Of a DNA stretch of 64,000 nt, positions 14,641-24,456 are shown in pieces (position 1 is the first letter of the stretch; the number at the start of each line of letters is the position of its first letter). The stretch spans positions 778,365 through 842,364 of the forward strand of contig JAVSML010000027.1 in assembly GCA_038503035.1 (NCBI GenBank), written 5' to 3'. The DNA is from Crocodylus rhombifer (lineage: Eukaryota > Chordata > Crocodylia > Crocodylidae). Position numbers and translations under genes: made by a program. The notes under the pieces were generated by a model, which was not told where the DNA came from, made no database searches, and saw only the letters and a program-made list of their open reading frames with translations.

Positions 14641-14761
14641 TACAAGATTACCAGTAGGTGTGTTAAATTTAAATGTTTATTAGTGTATCTTAATACGCAA
14701 ACATGCGCCTGTGCTTTAAAAATAATTCTAAAAATACAGAATTTAAAAAAGCTTCAAAAAA

Positions 14762-15670
14762 AATCACAGGAATTACAGGCCAATCAGCTTGACCTCAGTC
14801 CCTGGTAAGATTCTGGAGAAAATTATCAAAGAGACCCTTCTTGATAAGCTGGCTGATGGCAACATCCTGAGGGACAGCTAGCACGGGTTTATCACAAGTC
14901 AGTCTTGCCTGACCAATCTCATCTTCTTCTATGACCAGGTGACATATCAGCTGGCCAAGGGAGAAGAGATTGACATCATATATCTGGACTTTAAAAAAGC
15001 CTTTGATCTGGTGTCATGACCTCCTCATGGAAAAATTGGCCAACTGTGGCCTCAGCTACACCACAGTCTGATGGCTGGGAAGCTGGCTCTGAGGTCAGAC
15101 CCAGAGAATAGAAGTCGATGGAAGCAAATCACTATGGAGCTCTGTGACCAGTAGTGTCCCCCAAGGCTCTGTCCTTGGACCAGTTCTCTTCAACATCTTT
15201 ATCAATGATATGGAGATGGGTGTCAGAAACGTACTGGCCAGGTTCACTGATGACACTAAACTTTGGGGCACAGCGTCCACACCTGAGGATATAGGCTAGT
15301 GATCCAGGCTGACATGGATAAGCTTAGTAAATGGGCAGATAGAAACCTGATGATGCTCAATACCAAAAAATGCAAAGTACTCTACCTCGGGGAAAAAAAC
15401 TAGCAGCACGCTTATAAGCTTGGCAGTGCTATGCTCACTAGCACCATTGCTGAAAGAGACTTGGGGGTCATGATTGACCACAAGATAAACATGAGCCACC
15501 ACTGCAATGTCACAGCAGGTAAAGGAAATAAAACTCTGGCTTGCATCCATAGATGCTTCTCAGGTAAATATCAGGATGTCATCTTCCTGCTGTACTCGGC
15601 TTTGGTGAAGCCGCAGCTGGAGTACTGAATCCAATTCTGGGCTCTGCAATTTAAGAAGGATGTTGAGAAT
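14762..15670 (+). mobile_element. CR1 LINE fragment, reverse-transcriptase region, decayed
   Basis: In shifting frames the plus strand encodes YRPISLTSVPGKILEKII, then YLDFKKAFDLV (RT motif A), SVPQGSVLGPVLFN (motif B) and ARFTDDTKLWG (motif C with the DD pair). A later segment ends in FWALQFKKDV. These are hallmarks of the CR1 ORF2 reverse transcriptase. Stops and frameshifts (for example TCATGA after motif A, near 15016) show it is dead. The endonuclease and 5' part are missing, as usual for CR1. It ends abruptly at 15670, where an oppositely oriented CR1 piece begins, so its own C-terminus and 3' UTR are missing. It lies antisense to DPH6 in intron 3. Confidence 0.9.
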
Positions 15671-16572
15671 TTTCATAGATTTCATAAACATTAGGACGGG
15701 AAGGGACCTTGGAAGATCATCGAGTCCAGCCCTCCGCCCAAAGGGCAGGAAGTCAGCTGGGGTCATAGGATCCCAGCAAGATAAGCATCCAATTTGCTCT
15801 AGAAGGTGTTCAATGTAGGTGCTTGAACCACCTCCAATGGCAGGCTGTTCTAGAACTTGGGGGCTCGGACAGTAAAGAAATGCTTCCTTATGTCCAGCCT
15901 GAAACGGTCTTGTAGTGTTTATGACCTTTCGACCTCATCATCCCTTGGGGTGCTCTGGTGCACAGACATTCCCCCAGATACTGGTGGTCACCCCTGATAA
16001 ACTTATAGGTGGCCATCAGATCACCCCTGAGCCTGCGCTTTTCCAGGCTAAAGAGCCCCATGGCTCTCAGCCTGTCATCGTAAGGTCTGTTTTCCTGACC
16101 TCTGATCACGGACGTGGCTCTTCTCTAGATTCTCTCAAGCTTCTTCACATCCTTTTTGAATTGTGGAGCCCAAAACTGGACGCGGTACTCCAGCTGTGGC
16201 CTCACCGAGGCCAAGTACAAAGGGAAAATGATGTCCCGGGATTTGCTTGTGAAGCATCTATGGATGCAAACCACCGTTTTGGTCACTTCAGTAGCAGCAG
16301 CATCGCATTACAGGCTCATGTTCATCTTGTGGTCAATGATGACCCCCAAGTCTTTCTTCCATAGTGCTAGCCAGCATAGCACTGCCGAGCCTATAAGGAT
16401 GCTGCATGTTTTTCTTCCCAAGGTGGAGAACCTTGCATTTTTCAGTGTTAAACACCATCAGGTTCTCGCCTGCCCATTTGCTGACCCTGTCCAGGTCAGC
16501 CTGGATCACCCGCCTATCTTCTGGTGTGGGTGCTTTGCCCCAAAGTTTAGTGTCATTGGCGAACGTGGCCAG
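15671..16572 (-). mobile_element. CR1 LINE 3' end, inverted relative to the preceding copy
   Basis: Read on the minus strand, it begins at ARFANDTKLWG (RT motif C, with N for the first D) and continues through HKMNMSL and YLASVRPQLEYRVQFW. It then reaches the typical CR1 C-terminal segment MIRGQENRPYDDRLRAMGLFSLEKRRLRGDLMATYKFIRG and a 3' UTR, ending in a tail of ATGAAATCT repeats at 15671-15686. The first roughly 430 bases are homologous to the plus-strand CR1 on its left, so the two form a large inverted repeat. Frame breaks show it is inactive. Confidence 0.9.
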
Positions 16573-16592
16573 TCTATGAAATCTATGAAATC
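16573..16592 (+). repeat. CR1-type tail repeat in plus orientation
   Basis: This is two copies of an ATGAAATCT-type unit. Sixteen bases (16575-16590) are an exact reverse complement of the tail at 15671-15686, so the inverted CR1 segment is bracketed by identical tail repeats facing each other. Confidence 0.8.
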
Positions 16593-17339
16593 ATTATTGT
16601 TTTCTGCTGCTGGCACTAAAAAACAAAACAAAAAAGCTGCTTCTTACTGGACAGTCTTTGTGGTTTTAGCTGAAACCATTAAATCACTGGGCTATGCTCT
16701 GCCATAATTTTTAAAATAGTATTCCTTTCCTGCTTATAAGAAATTATAATGTGTGTCTAGTATATAAAGGATTTAAATGATTTGCATAATTTTTGTCAAT
16801 AATGTTTAAAGTTAGCTAATTACAACACTTCTTCAGCTGATAAACAATAGAAGATATTGTAATTGTCCTTAAGTTCCCAATTCCATTACACCTTTTTCCC
16901 CCAGTATTGTGCTTTGTTCTTTGTAAGTTTTGAGCCTCTACAAAGCCCAGAGCAAGTGGAACTCTCACTGAACTCAAAATAACACTGGGATTATGCAAAA
17001 AAAAATGGAAATATAATATGCAAAAAACTATAATATCTGTAATACTTCAATAATCATACTTGATGAATGGGTTCACATAAATCTCTTAAAAAGAAATTAT
17101 AAACAGGAGTATAAATATTTGAGATAATCATTCCAAAAGACTCAAAAATAATCACGTCAAAAATTTCTTATGATAAAGAACTTGCCAATATTTCAAAGAA
17201 AACAAGGCCTTACTAAGAACAAGATGTATAATGAATACATATTAACATACAGGCACACAGAAGCAAAACATACATACACACACACTCAATCTAAAGAAAA
17301 GAATAAACCTTGAGAACTCTATAAAGACTGTATTAACAA

Positions 17340-18022
17340 ATAAAACTAGACCAAGTAGAAGCCAAGACCTGTAGGTGCCCACTTCTCACAAGACAATCAC
17401 TCCGTCTACAATCTCTCCATTCTAATCCTCAAAGGGAACTTACAATACACCTTCCATAGAAGAGCCTACGAACTTCACTTCATAGATCTACTGGATACAA
17501 AAAATCATGGACTCAGTATAGTCATTCAATTTATGACACATTACAACCTGCCTGACATCTGCGAGACCTGCGCTCATACTCTTTTCTTTCCCCCCACCCC
17601 TTCCTCCTCTCCCCCTCCTTTTCTACCCTTTGTCCGCCTAATTTCCTGCTATTTACCTTTTGCATAGACTGCCTCTTCAACCTTGTAAAACTACTACCTC
17701 AGGGTCTCCCTTACTTACATTTGGCTTTTATTCTCCCTCATTTCCCCCCTCTCCTCCCTTCCCTGCTCTATCTTATATCCTTATTTCTGTTTATTTACAT
17801 TCCCACTGGCATCCTGTCACACTTTTAGCTTCTTTTACTCCTCGGAGTCTCAAAACAGCAAAGACAACCTATGCCTGAAGAAGGGCAATTGCACTATTGC
17901 ACCCAAAAGCTTGCAAAGAACTTTTTTCCAACTACTCAGTTGGTCCAACAGAAGATCTCACATCTACCCAAAGAGCCTTGCCCGCCTATACCCTTAGCTT
18001 AAACCAACACAGCTACAACCAA
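17340..18022 (+). mobile_element. Unassigned interspersed repeat with a coding remnant and a conserved 3' block
   Basis: From 17407 the plus strand stays open for more than 50 codons without an early ATG and reads YNLSILILKGNLQYTFHRRAYE, then LHFIDLLDTKNHGLS and MTHYNLPDI. A pyrimidine-rich stretch follows (17575-17770). Then comes a block with CTGAAGAAGGGC, AAAAGCTTGC, CTCAGTTGGTCCA and CCAACACAGCTACAAC (17873-18022), a sequence pattern I know as widespread in reptile genomes. The arrangement (protein remnant, spacer, conserved terminal block) suggests the 3' end of a retroelement, but I cannot name the family. Confidence 0.5.
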
Positions 18023-18889
18023 AAACCCAGCAAGTCCTTTATAAGTAAGTGTCCTTCATGGAGCACAAACAGTTTTGAAAAGGGGATCTGCCCGGAAGAT
18101 CAGGAAAGGATAGAAACATTGACAAAAACGCAATGCCTGGTAAAAAACACCATCCAAGTGTAGGGTTATAAGAACAATTTGCCACAGGTAAAAGGTGTGG
18201 AAAGTGTTTGCTTTACCTCACATTTGCTAATCCATGATAACTGCTTGGTTGTACTCTTTGATAAGTGAAAGTTAAACTACGGGAGCTTAGACCTCAATGA
18301 AAGACTGCTAAATTACCATGGGTTATATAGAGGCGGCACTCTAAACTGAAAATTGAGAGGGCACGTCATACAATTAGCTTGTGGTATTTTTAATACACGC
18401 ATTAAAATCTAAATTACTTTTGTTTTCTACTAATACTTTAGGCAATTAAAAATTAATATAATTTACTTAACATAATTTCATTCAATGTGGGCCCCAACAG
18501 TGAACTATCAGCTTTACATTTTCCCTGTAGTCAGTTTCACTTTTGACTATGGACTACCATAAAACAGCTTTTTCCAACACTATGAGGACTATGTGGTTTT
18601 TTTTAAGAAGCATGTTTTTATAAAATTGTTTCAAGAAATGTCAAACACTTTTCATTTCACATTCATTTTTAAACGTGGTTCGCTTTAATTTATTATTAAA
18701 CAAGCACTTCTAATATAAACATACTTTACAAATTGAAAGCTGGACAGATTATGTGGTTTTAATCTAGACATACCTCTTCTAAATTCTTAGACCCAAAGCA
18801 TTGGATTGGGGGAGAGAGGGGGGAAAAGAGGGGAACTAGAATTACGTTATTTTGGACATTCCTTTCAAAGTATTTCAACTCAAGATTTT

Positions 18890-18906
18890 TATATATATAT
18901 ATATAT
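18890..18906. repeat. (AT)n microsatellite
   Basis: An uninterrupted TA/AT run in intron 3. Confidence 0.75.
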
Positions 18907-21025
18907 GAAAGTCAGAATTATTAAAAACCTTCAAGAGTTCTCTTTTTTCCATCTTTCAAGTCAGCAGATTAAGCTCTCTAAAACAATTATAACATCATCT
19001 AAAGAAAATTTGAATCACTTGAGAAAAAAGGTACCAGTGATTAGAGACATATTTGCTAACACTACAAAACTACATATTCTTATGAATAAATGTTCAAGAT
19101 AAAATTAATCAAAATGCTTTCCATGTTGCCATTAACATTCAAAAGCAAAGAAAATCGTAGTTTGATCTTTCTCTTAATATTAGACGACCAACATGAAGAA
19201 TTATAGCTCTTCTGGATTCAACCCCACCCCTCCACCAATTACTCAGTTATTCATTAGAATATGTAACACCTCTACTGTAATTTTTGAACCAGAATTTCAT
19301 AAATAGCTTTGACTGCATGAGCATGGTTACACAATGTCTACCACAAAGGCAATATATTTCCAATATCTGCATCTTTAAAATATCCTATAGTAGAATTAAT
19401 ATTGCCACACAAAAAAGAAGCACTTATTTAGTCCCAGACAACTTGATAACATCTCTTTCAACTATAGTTATAATTATCATGTACGAACTTCCAAAGCAGA
19501 AGTTGTCAAGATTTAACATTAGCATTAATTTATGTCATAACTGACTGTTACTATAAAGATAATGGCAAAGAATCCATTTCTCCAAAGACAGCATGGATCG
19601 AAAAGGAAATTTCATCTTAATTGCCACTAATCTGCCCATTTTTAATTAAATTGATCTGTAATTTATTATCTTTCCTGGCCTTTGAAAGCTGTTATCATGA
19701 AGCTTCGACAGACAGCATACACCTCTACTTCTCCAACACTGTCATGTTTTTAAAAAATCCCTTAAAAGCACAGCAGCTTATTTGCTCCAATTCCAGTTCT
19801 CCATGCTATATATATCCTATTTAAAAAGTCTTTACAGACTGGTAATCTCCCTGAACTAGCAGTGTGGCCTAATTGGCCTATTATTTCAGAAAGAAATCCA
19901 GATTTAGAATTCTCATAATCCAGCCTATTGGCAAAATCCTGGCTCCACCAAAGTCATGGGCCTCAGTGGTGTCAGAATTTCACCTACGACCTTTGGAGCA
20001 GCTTTTCTAAGCAAAGTAACAGCATGGAACATCTTAAACCAAGTCACATTCTCTTAGCTGAACTTAGAGTGGCAGTGACAATGGCTTCAGTGGATTCCAC
20101 ACCTTCAGCTAGAAGAAACAGTGGCTGGGTAGCAGCCAGAAAGAGAAGAATTGAACACTGAAGACATTTGAGAGCTCCCCAACTTTAGGATGCTAGCATT
20201 TAGTTTAAACCAATCAAAGGGCAATAACATGTTTAGTCATCACTTTATAATCTTAGACTTGGAATCAATTAACTTCTGCAGTTTTGGCTATAACGGACAA
20301 AATGCTTGTGTGTATCAATCAATTCTCAAAAATAGCAGAAAATAAATTCCAGTATCTTAGCTAACATGTTTTTCACTTAATAAAAATGTTAAAAAACTCA
20401 GATCTAAGTTACTGTTGAGTTCATGATAGATTTAGAACCTGTTCTTCAGAATACCAGCATCAAAATCATAATGGTTAATTATTTCAGAATACTCCGAAAA
20501 AGAAATGCAATGCAAAAACAAATTCGATCACTTCTGATTTTTTTATAATGCACAAAAACAAATGCATACATCTTCCCACTCATAAAAAAAACAAATGTAC
20601 ACAAAATAAGACAGAGCTTACAGGTAGTAATCAAGTTAGGAATTATGTCATTTGTGTAGGAATTATGTCACCTGGAGAATTATACTCTACTGACTACATA
20701 TAAATAGGTCTAACAATTATACTTTTTGTATTCTTTGGCATACAGTTTTTATTATTATTGACATTTATTTAATATATAAGAACAAGTGTTTTGGCCTAAA
20801 ATAGGGACTAACCAACCATCTTACATGGGGAATAAACATAAATTAAATTAAGCTTCCAATGTGTAAATTCAAGAAAGAATAAAAGAATAAAAGAAAAGGT
20901 AACTAAAATTATAATGCAATAATAGAAACATCTAAAAATATTCAAACTTTCCTGAAAGCATCAGTGGGTCATTGATTTAAAAGGCTAAATGTTTATCACA
21001 GTTATTTGGCTGTCATGCAACATAC

Positions 21026-21219
21026 CTTAACAAGTTTCAAAAGGTGGTAAAGGTCTTCAACCTCATCTCCTTCACACTTGGTATATACTCTTCCAATGTC
21101 CACACTGGCTCCTTTTATAGTGTGACGATAAAGCGGCAAGTCCATTGCGTCAGCATACAGGTCAATGGCATGGTGTCCTACTGTCTGAAACATGTAGCTG
21201 TCCAGCTCATCTGTCTCCG
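21026..21219 (-). CDS. DPH6: DPH6 exon 3
   Basis: This 194-base exon completes codon 40 and encodes residues 41-104. DELDSYMFQTVGHHAIDLYA and VYTKCEGDEVEDLY are diagnostic of DPH6. It begins after an acceptor ending ATGGCAG and ends in KLVK followed by a GTATGT donor at 21025. The exon boundary at KLVK agrees with the family, where the next residues are a charged EKEE-type stretch that is not present here. An ATG sits in the intron just upstream and opens a slightly longer frame, but splicing from exon 2 is in phase and makes that ATG irrelevant. Divergence from human is concentrated in the stretch between LPLY and VYTK. The remaining roughly 160 residues, including the C-terminal part of the synthetase domain, must lie left of this window or in an exon I missed. 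Confidence 0.95.
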
Positions 21220-21530
21220 CTGCCATAATTGAAGAGGCAAATATGATATGAAATATATCATATCAAAGATATACTCACAAGCAACTCAGATGGTACATGT
21301 AGGCACATTCATAGAACTTAACCCCAGTCAAAGATTTTTTTCAGATTCAAGGGGTAGGTGCATTTCAGAATGTTCCCCCCTAGATAGGCTTCTGTTGGAA
21401 GGTAGAATTCCCAACTTCTCTTCAAATCAATGATGGTAGTGGTAGCAGTACCCTTCTCTGGACTAGCAGAATCATGGTTAGAGCACTCACGCAAAAAGCG
21501 GAAGACCAGAATTTCAGGGAAGCCTCCGCA

Positions 21531-21969
21531 GGCACGTCCAGATGAGCATGCAAGTGCATTTCCCTAGGGCCAAAGCACAGCATCACGATATGTGCCGCTG
21601 CTACTTGTCCCTGGGGAACATCTATGCACATGCACTTTGGTACACGGCAAGTTGTCCCAAGTCGGAGCCAGCACCTGGGCTGTCCCCATCAGCCTTACCC
21701 AGAGTTCTGGGAGCCTCCCATGGTCCCAGCCGCAGCAATCCAGCAGTAGCAGCTGGAACGTGGTTCTGGCCAGCCAGGCTCTGGTTCTGGGCAGCACACG
21801 CTGCCACCATGTGCACCGTCCCACTTTTTTTCACTGCGAGTTTTTTTTGACACCGGGATATCTCAGTATCAGAAACACCTCCTATGCTGCAAATCATCAG
21901 CACAGGGAATGCAGTGTGTGTGGTAGGCAGTGCCGCATTCTGCACATGCACACTCGTCTAGACATGCCC
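21531..21969. mobile_element. hAT-like non-autonomous element with imperfect inverted ends
   Basis: The left end (GGCACGTCCAGATGAG, then CATGCAAGTGCA) and the right end read in reverse (GGGCATGTCTAGACGAG, then TGCATGTGCA) match in a gapped alignment of about 35 bases. The interior is GC-richer than the intron. Overlapping frames of 60-147 codons on both strands are by-products of that composition. I could not identify a clear target duplication. It lies in DPH6 intron 2, just upstream of exon 3. Confidence 0.6.
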
Positions 21970-22127
21970 AACCTGAGGGAATTTAAACCCATACTGCTCC
22001 ACCCCCCCGCCAAAACTTTCTCTGTGGGCAGCTGAGAGCACGAGAGTCAATAGGGCCAGAAGGAGATCAAAAGGGAACATGACAAGCTGAGGGGGAAACA
22101 GCAAGATAACCAAGCTGTTATGTAAAA

Positions 22128-22400
22128 CAGAGGTTAGTAACCAGTGGCCCACGGGCCAAATCTGGCCCACACAGACATTTGATCTGGTCCGTAGACACAG
22201 GGCTTCAGCAGCCAGACCAACCCAGTCCAGTTCAAAGGGAAGGAAGCACTAGGACCCAGCTGCCACTTCCACTTTTTCCTGCTGCTGGGAAAAACAGGAA
22301 GAGTGGCAGCGGGTCTAGCACCCACACTACATGCACTGGCCCACCTCTGATCCAAAGTGGGTTGTTTTGACCTGCAACCTGAAAAGGTTGCTGAGCCCTA
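22128..22400. mobile_element. hAT-like non-autonomous element with 8-bp target duplication
   Basis: It starts CAGAGGTTAGTAACC and ends GGTTGCTGAGCCCTA, an imperfect inverted pair of hAT type. The flanking octamers are ATGTAAAA (22120-22127) and ATGTAAAC (22401-22408), a 7-of-8 match that fits the 8-bp duplication made by hAT transposases. The interior has GGCCCACGGGCC near the left end. No transposase frame is present, so it would have depended on an autonomous relative. Confidence 0.75.
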
Positions 22401-22879
22401 ATGTAAACCATTATGCTATGTCAGAAACTATTATGTCATGTCAAAACTAGTTCAGTACAGGGCAGGTATTTGCTCAAATAGTCGGAAGGGGCTTGTTAGC
22501 CAACATGAACCAGAGAAGTTTATTTTAGAAGAAAATACAATAATTAAAACATATATAAAATGTGATGCTTAAAAAAACTTGACATTGTCCCTTTAAGCTG
22601 ACATCCACTTCCGAATACTAAGTTTCTCTATTAATTGCGACTCTCCAGGCAACACTGGTACGAGATAAAAAAAATAAATAAATGGGATAGGTTCCACTGC
22701 TGCCTGCAGCACCTCAATTAGCTTTCCACAAAGTTTCCTACTACACACTTAAAGGGATCATTTTATGATTTTAATGACAACATTCTACATTTTTTATGTG
22801 GATAAATTAGTTTTATGAAAAACATATTTCAACAAGATTAGCAATGTTGTTGCTCTGGCTACCATGGGAATAAATTGCT

Positions 22880-23380
22880 CTAATCTACACCCTGATATTC
22901 CCCTACTCTACTGGTGGCTCATTCCTGACTTAGGAAGCATTCACACCTCTTACTTCAATTCCCTCAGAAATCTCCAGTTTGGAGAGACTGGGGGACTCCA
23001 TTTCATTTGCACTGCATCAGAAAATCTCCCTCTTACACTGGAACAAAAGACTCTTCTCAAATCGCACCTTAAAACCTTCCTGTTCCTCTTTATTTATAAC
23101 TGGTGCAAGACCCTGCTTACCTTTCATTACTGTAATTGTTGAACCCTCTCATTCTCCCCTTCTTCTGACAGGATTAGGAGAAAGTGTTGTTGCTTTTCCT
23201 CCCTTTAACATGTAGGATCATTTCTTTTGCCATTCCTCATTTTCTTATGTTTTTTCCTCTCTTCAGTTACTCTGATTAAGAGTTGTTTTAATGAACTCTA
23301 AATTGCCCTCTCCCCTCCACTTCTCTCTGTAAATATTTTAGAATACCTCCCATATGGGAAGCTATATACAAATGCACAAC
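22880..23380 (+). mobile_element. L2-like LINE 3' end
   Basis: The plus strand encodes LTLEQKTLLKSHLKTFLF, which resembles the conserved last residues of L2-group RT proteins (an SFKSRLKTHLF-type ending). A pyrimidine-rich 3' UTR follows, ending in GGGAAGCTATATACAAATGC, close to the L2/MIR-type terminus (CGCTATATAAATGC). The family-level assignment is from memory of these motifs and is moderate. Confidence 0.55.
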
Positions 23381-23440
23381 AGGATTTAATTTAGGCACAG
23401 CTGTGCCATGGTATTTTCCTATTCAAAAAATCCTGTAAGC

Positions 23441-23930
23441 CAGGGCTGTCCAACTGGCAGCCAACAAGGAGTTAGTTTGTGGCCTTCCAGGCCTGCAGGA
23501 GGCCACCACTCCACGCACATTACTCCAGCTGCAGCCGGAGGCTATGAGCTTCCCCTCCCTCTGGCTTCTTTCTGTTCCTCCCCAGGTGGAGGAGAGTGGC
23601 ACAGCTCACAGTGCTCAGGAAGCCCAGAGCATGGGGAGCAACAGGGTGCAGGAAGGGAGGGCACTGCCCATTTGTCTGGTGCAGTATGGGGAAAAAGAAC
23701 ATATGTGCCCAGTGACCCTAGGGAAGAAATGAAGTAGGAGGAGAAGCACCCAGTAGAACTTGGGGGGAAGCTCCCATGTGTGCATGGTGTGAAGCGTAGA
23801 AAGTGTCCATATGCCCAGGGCACCTGGGGGTGCTTAGGGATCCACACCAGTGCATATCCCATAGCATGCAGTCCCTGCTGGTGAAGGCCATAGGTCATGT
23901 AGCCTGTAGACATTAAGTTGGACAGCCCTC
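23441..23930. mobile_element. hAT-like non-autonomous element
   Basis: The left end CAGGGCTGTCCAACT and the right end AGTTGGACAGCCCT are exact inverted repeats over 14 bases. Flanking octamers (CTGTAAGC and CTAGGGGC) match only partly, so a target duplication is not convincing. The interior carries several GC-rich open frames on both strands (for example 23542-24135, which runs into the next element); none encodes a recognisable domain. It lies six bases plus a target duplication away from the next hAT-like element. Confidence 0.75.
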
Positions 23931-23944
23931 CTAGGGGCAATGAG

Positions 23945-24343
23945 TAGGGATCACTGGAAGTCACATCAGAAGTACACTGCACTGTGGTTCCTTTAATCTT
24001 GGAGTTTCCCCCACTGCTGATTGGTGGAGGGGCCCCATCAGCCCCGCTGCTTGCTCCAGATGGCCAGGAGACAAAAGCTGCAGTTTTAAATATGTTGCCT
24101 CCTGTCCGGTCAGCAGCAAGCAGCAGGGCCACCATGGGCCTTCAGCCAACCAGCAGTGAAACCCAAAAACCACAGTATATTTAAAACTGTGGTTTTCACC
24201 TCCCTGACAAGCAGGGGCGAGCAGCAAGGCCAATGAGGACACTCCACCAATCAGTGGTGGGAAGGTACATGCAGGAAACTCCTAGATTAAAGGAACTGCT
24301 GCACAGCACACTTCTGGAGTGAATTCCAGTGATCCCTACCCTA
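23945..24343. mobile_element. MITE-type hAT-like element next to DPH6 exon 2
   Basis: The ends are long imperfect inverted repeats: 23945-24010 against 24271-24343, roughly 80% identical in a hand alignment, both starting TAGGGATCACTGGAA apart from an extra TAGGG copy at the right end. The exact octamer GCAATGAG flanks both sides (23937-23944 and 24344-24351), the 8-bp duplication expected of hAT transposition. The interior repeats short words such as GTCAGCAGCA and CCAATCAGTGG that recur in the element at 59.8-60.4 kb. There is no transposase. It begins at intron position +19 of DPH6 intron 2. Confidence 0.85.
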
Positions 24344-24361
24344 GCAATGAGACATTCTTAC

Positions 24362-24456
24362 CTGTGTTTTCAGCAGGCCGTAAGTTCGCTAATGCAACGA
24401 TCTGGTGCCCAGCAGCCACACACTGCATCATATTGTAACAGCTGTCCTTCCCACCA
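24362..24456 (-). CDS. DPH6: DPH6 exon 2, PP-loop ATP-binding segment
   Basis: This 95-base exon encodes residues 9-39 and completes Ser8. It contains SGGKDSCYNMMQC and ALANLRPAEN, which match vertebrate DPH6 nearly residue for residue. SGGKDS is the PP-loop of the N-type ATP pyrophosphatase fold and binds ATP for adenylation of diphthine. The acceptor is TATTCTAG immediately before 24456 and the donor is CAG|GTAAG (intron starts at 24361). The exon enters with one base completing Ser8 and leaves with one base of codon 40. After the conserved PAEN the reptile sequence reads T-A-E-T before DELDSY, where human has QVGS, a plausible variable spot at the exon junction. A hAT-like element begins only 18 bases into the downstream intron. 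Confidence 0.95.

Larger units (their letters stand above)
1..21025 (-). other. DPH6: DPH6 intron 3 (partial, runs off the left edge)
   Basis: The donor GTATGT at 21025 opens this intron and no exon-4 candidate was found by eye down to position 1. The sequence is AT-rich and mostly featureless. Stretches 251-8640, 9045-12280, 12350-13480, 16600-17340 and 18025-21025 show only microsatellites and weak chance frames. Recognised repeats inside it are listed separately. Confidence 0.75.
21220..24361 (-). other. DPH6: DPH6 intron 2
   Basis: This 3142-base intron is bounded by GTAAG at 24361 and ATGGCAG before exon 3. About half of it is occupied by four hAT-like inverted-repeat elements and an L2-like LINE fragment, listed separately. 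The remaining sequence is AT-rich with no coding signal. Confidence 0.9.

Noticed and set aside
21542..24242. Overlapping frames up to 197 codons in DPH6 intron 2
   Set aside because: They coincide with GC-richer hAT-like elements, cross element boundaries and contain no transposase motif.
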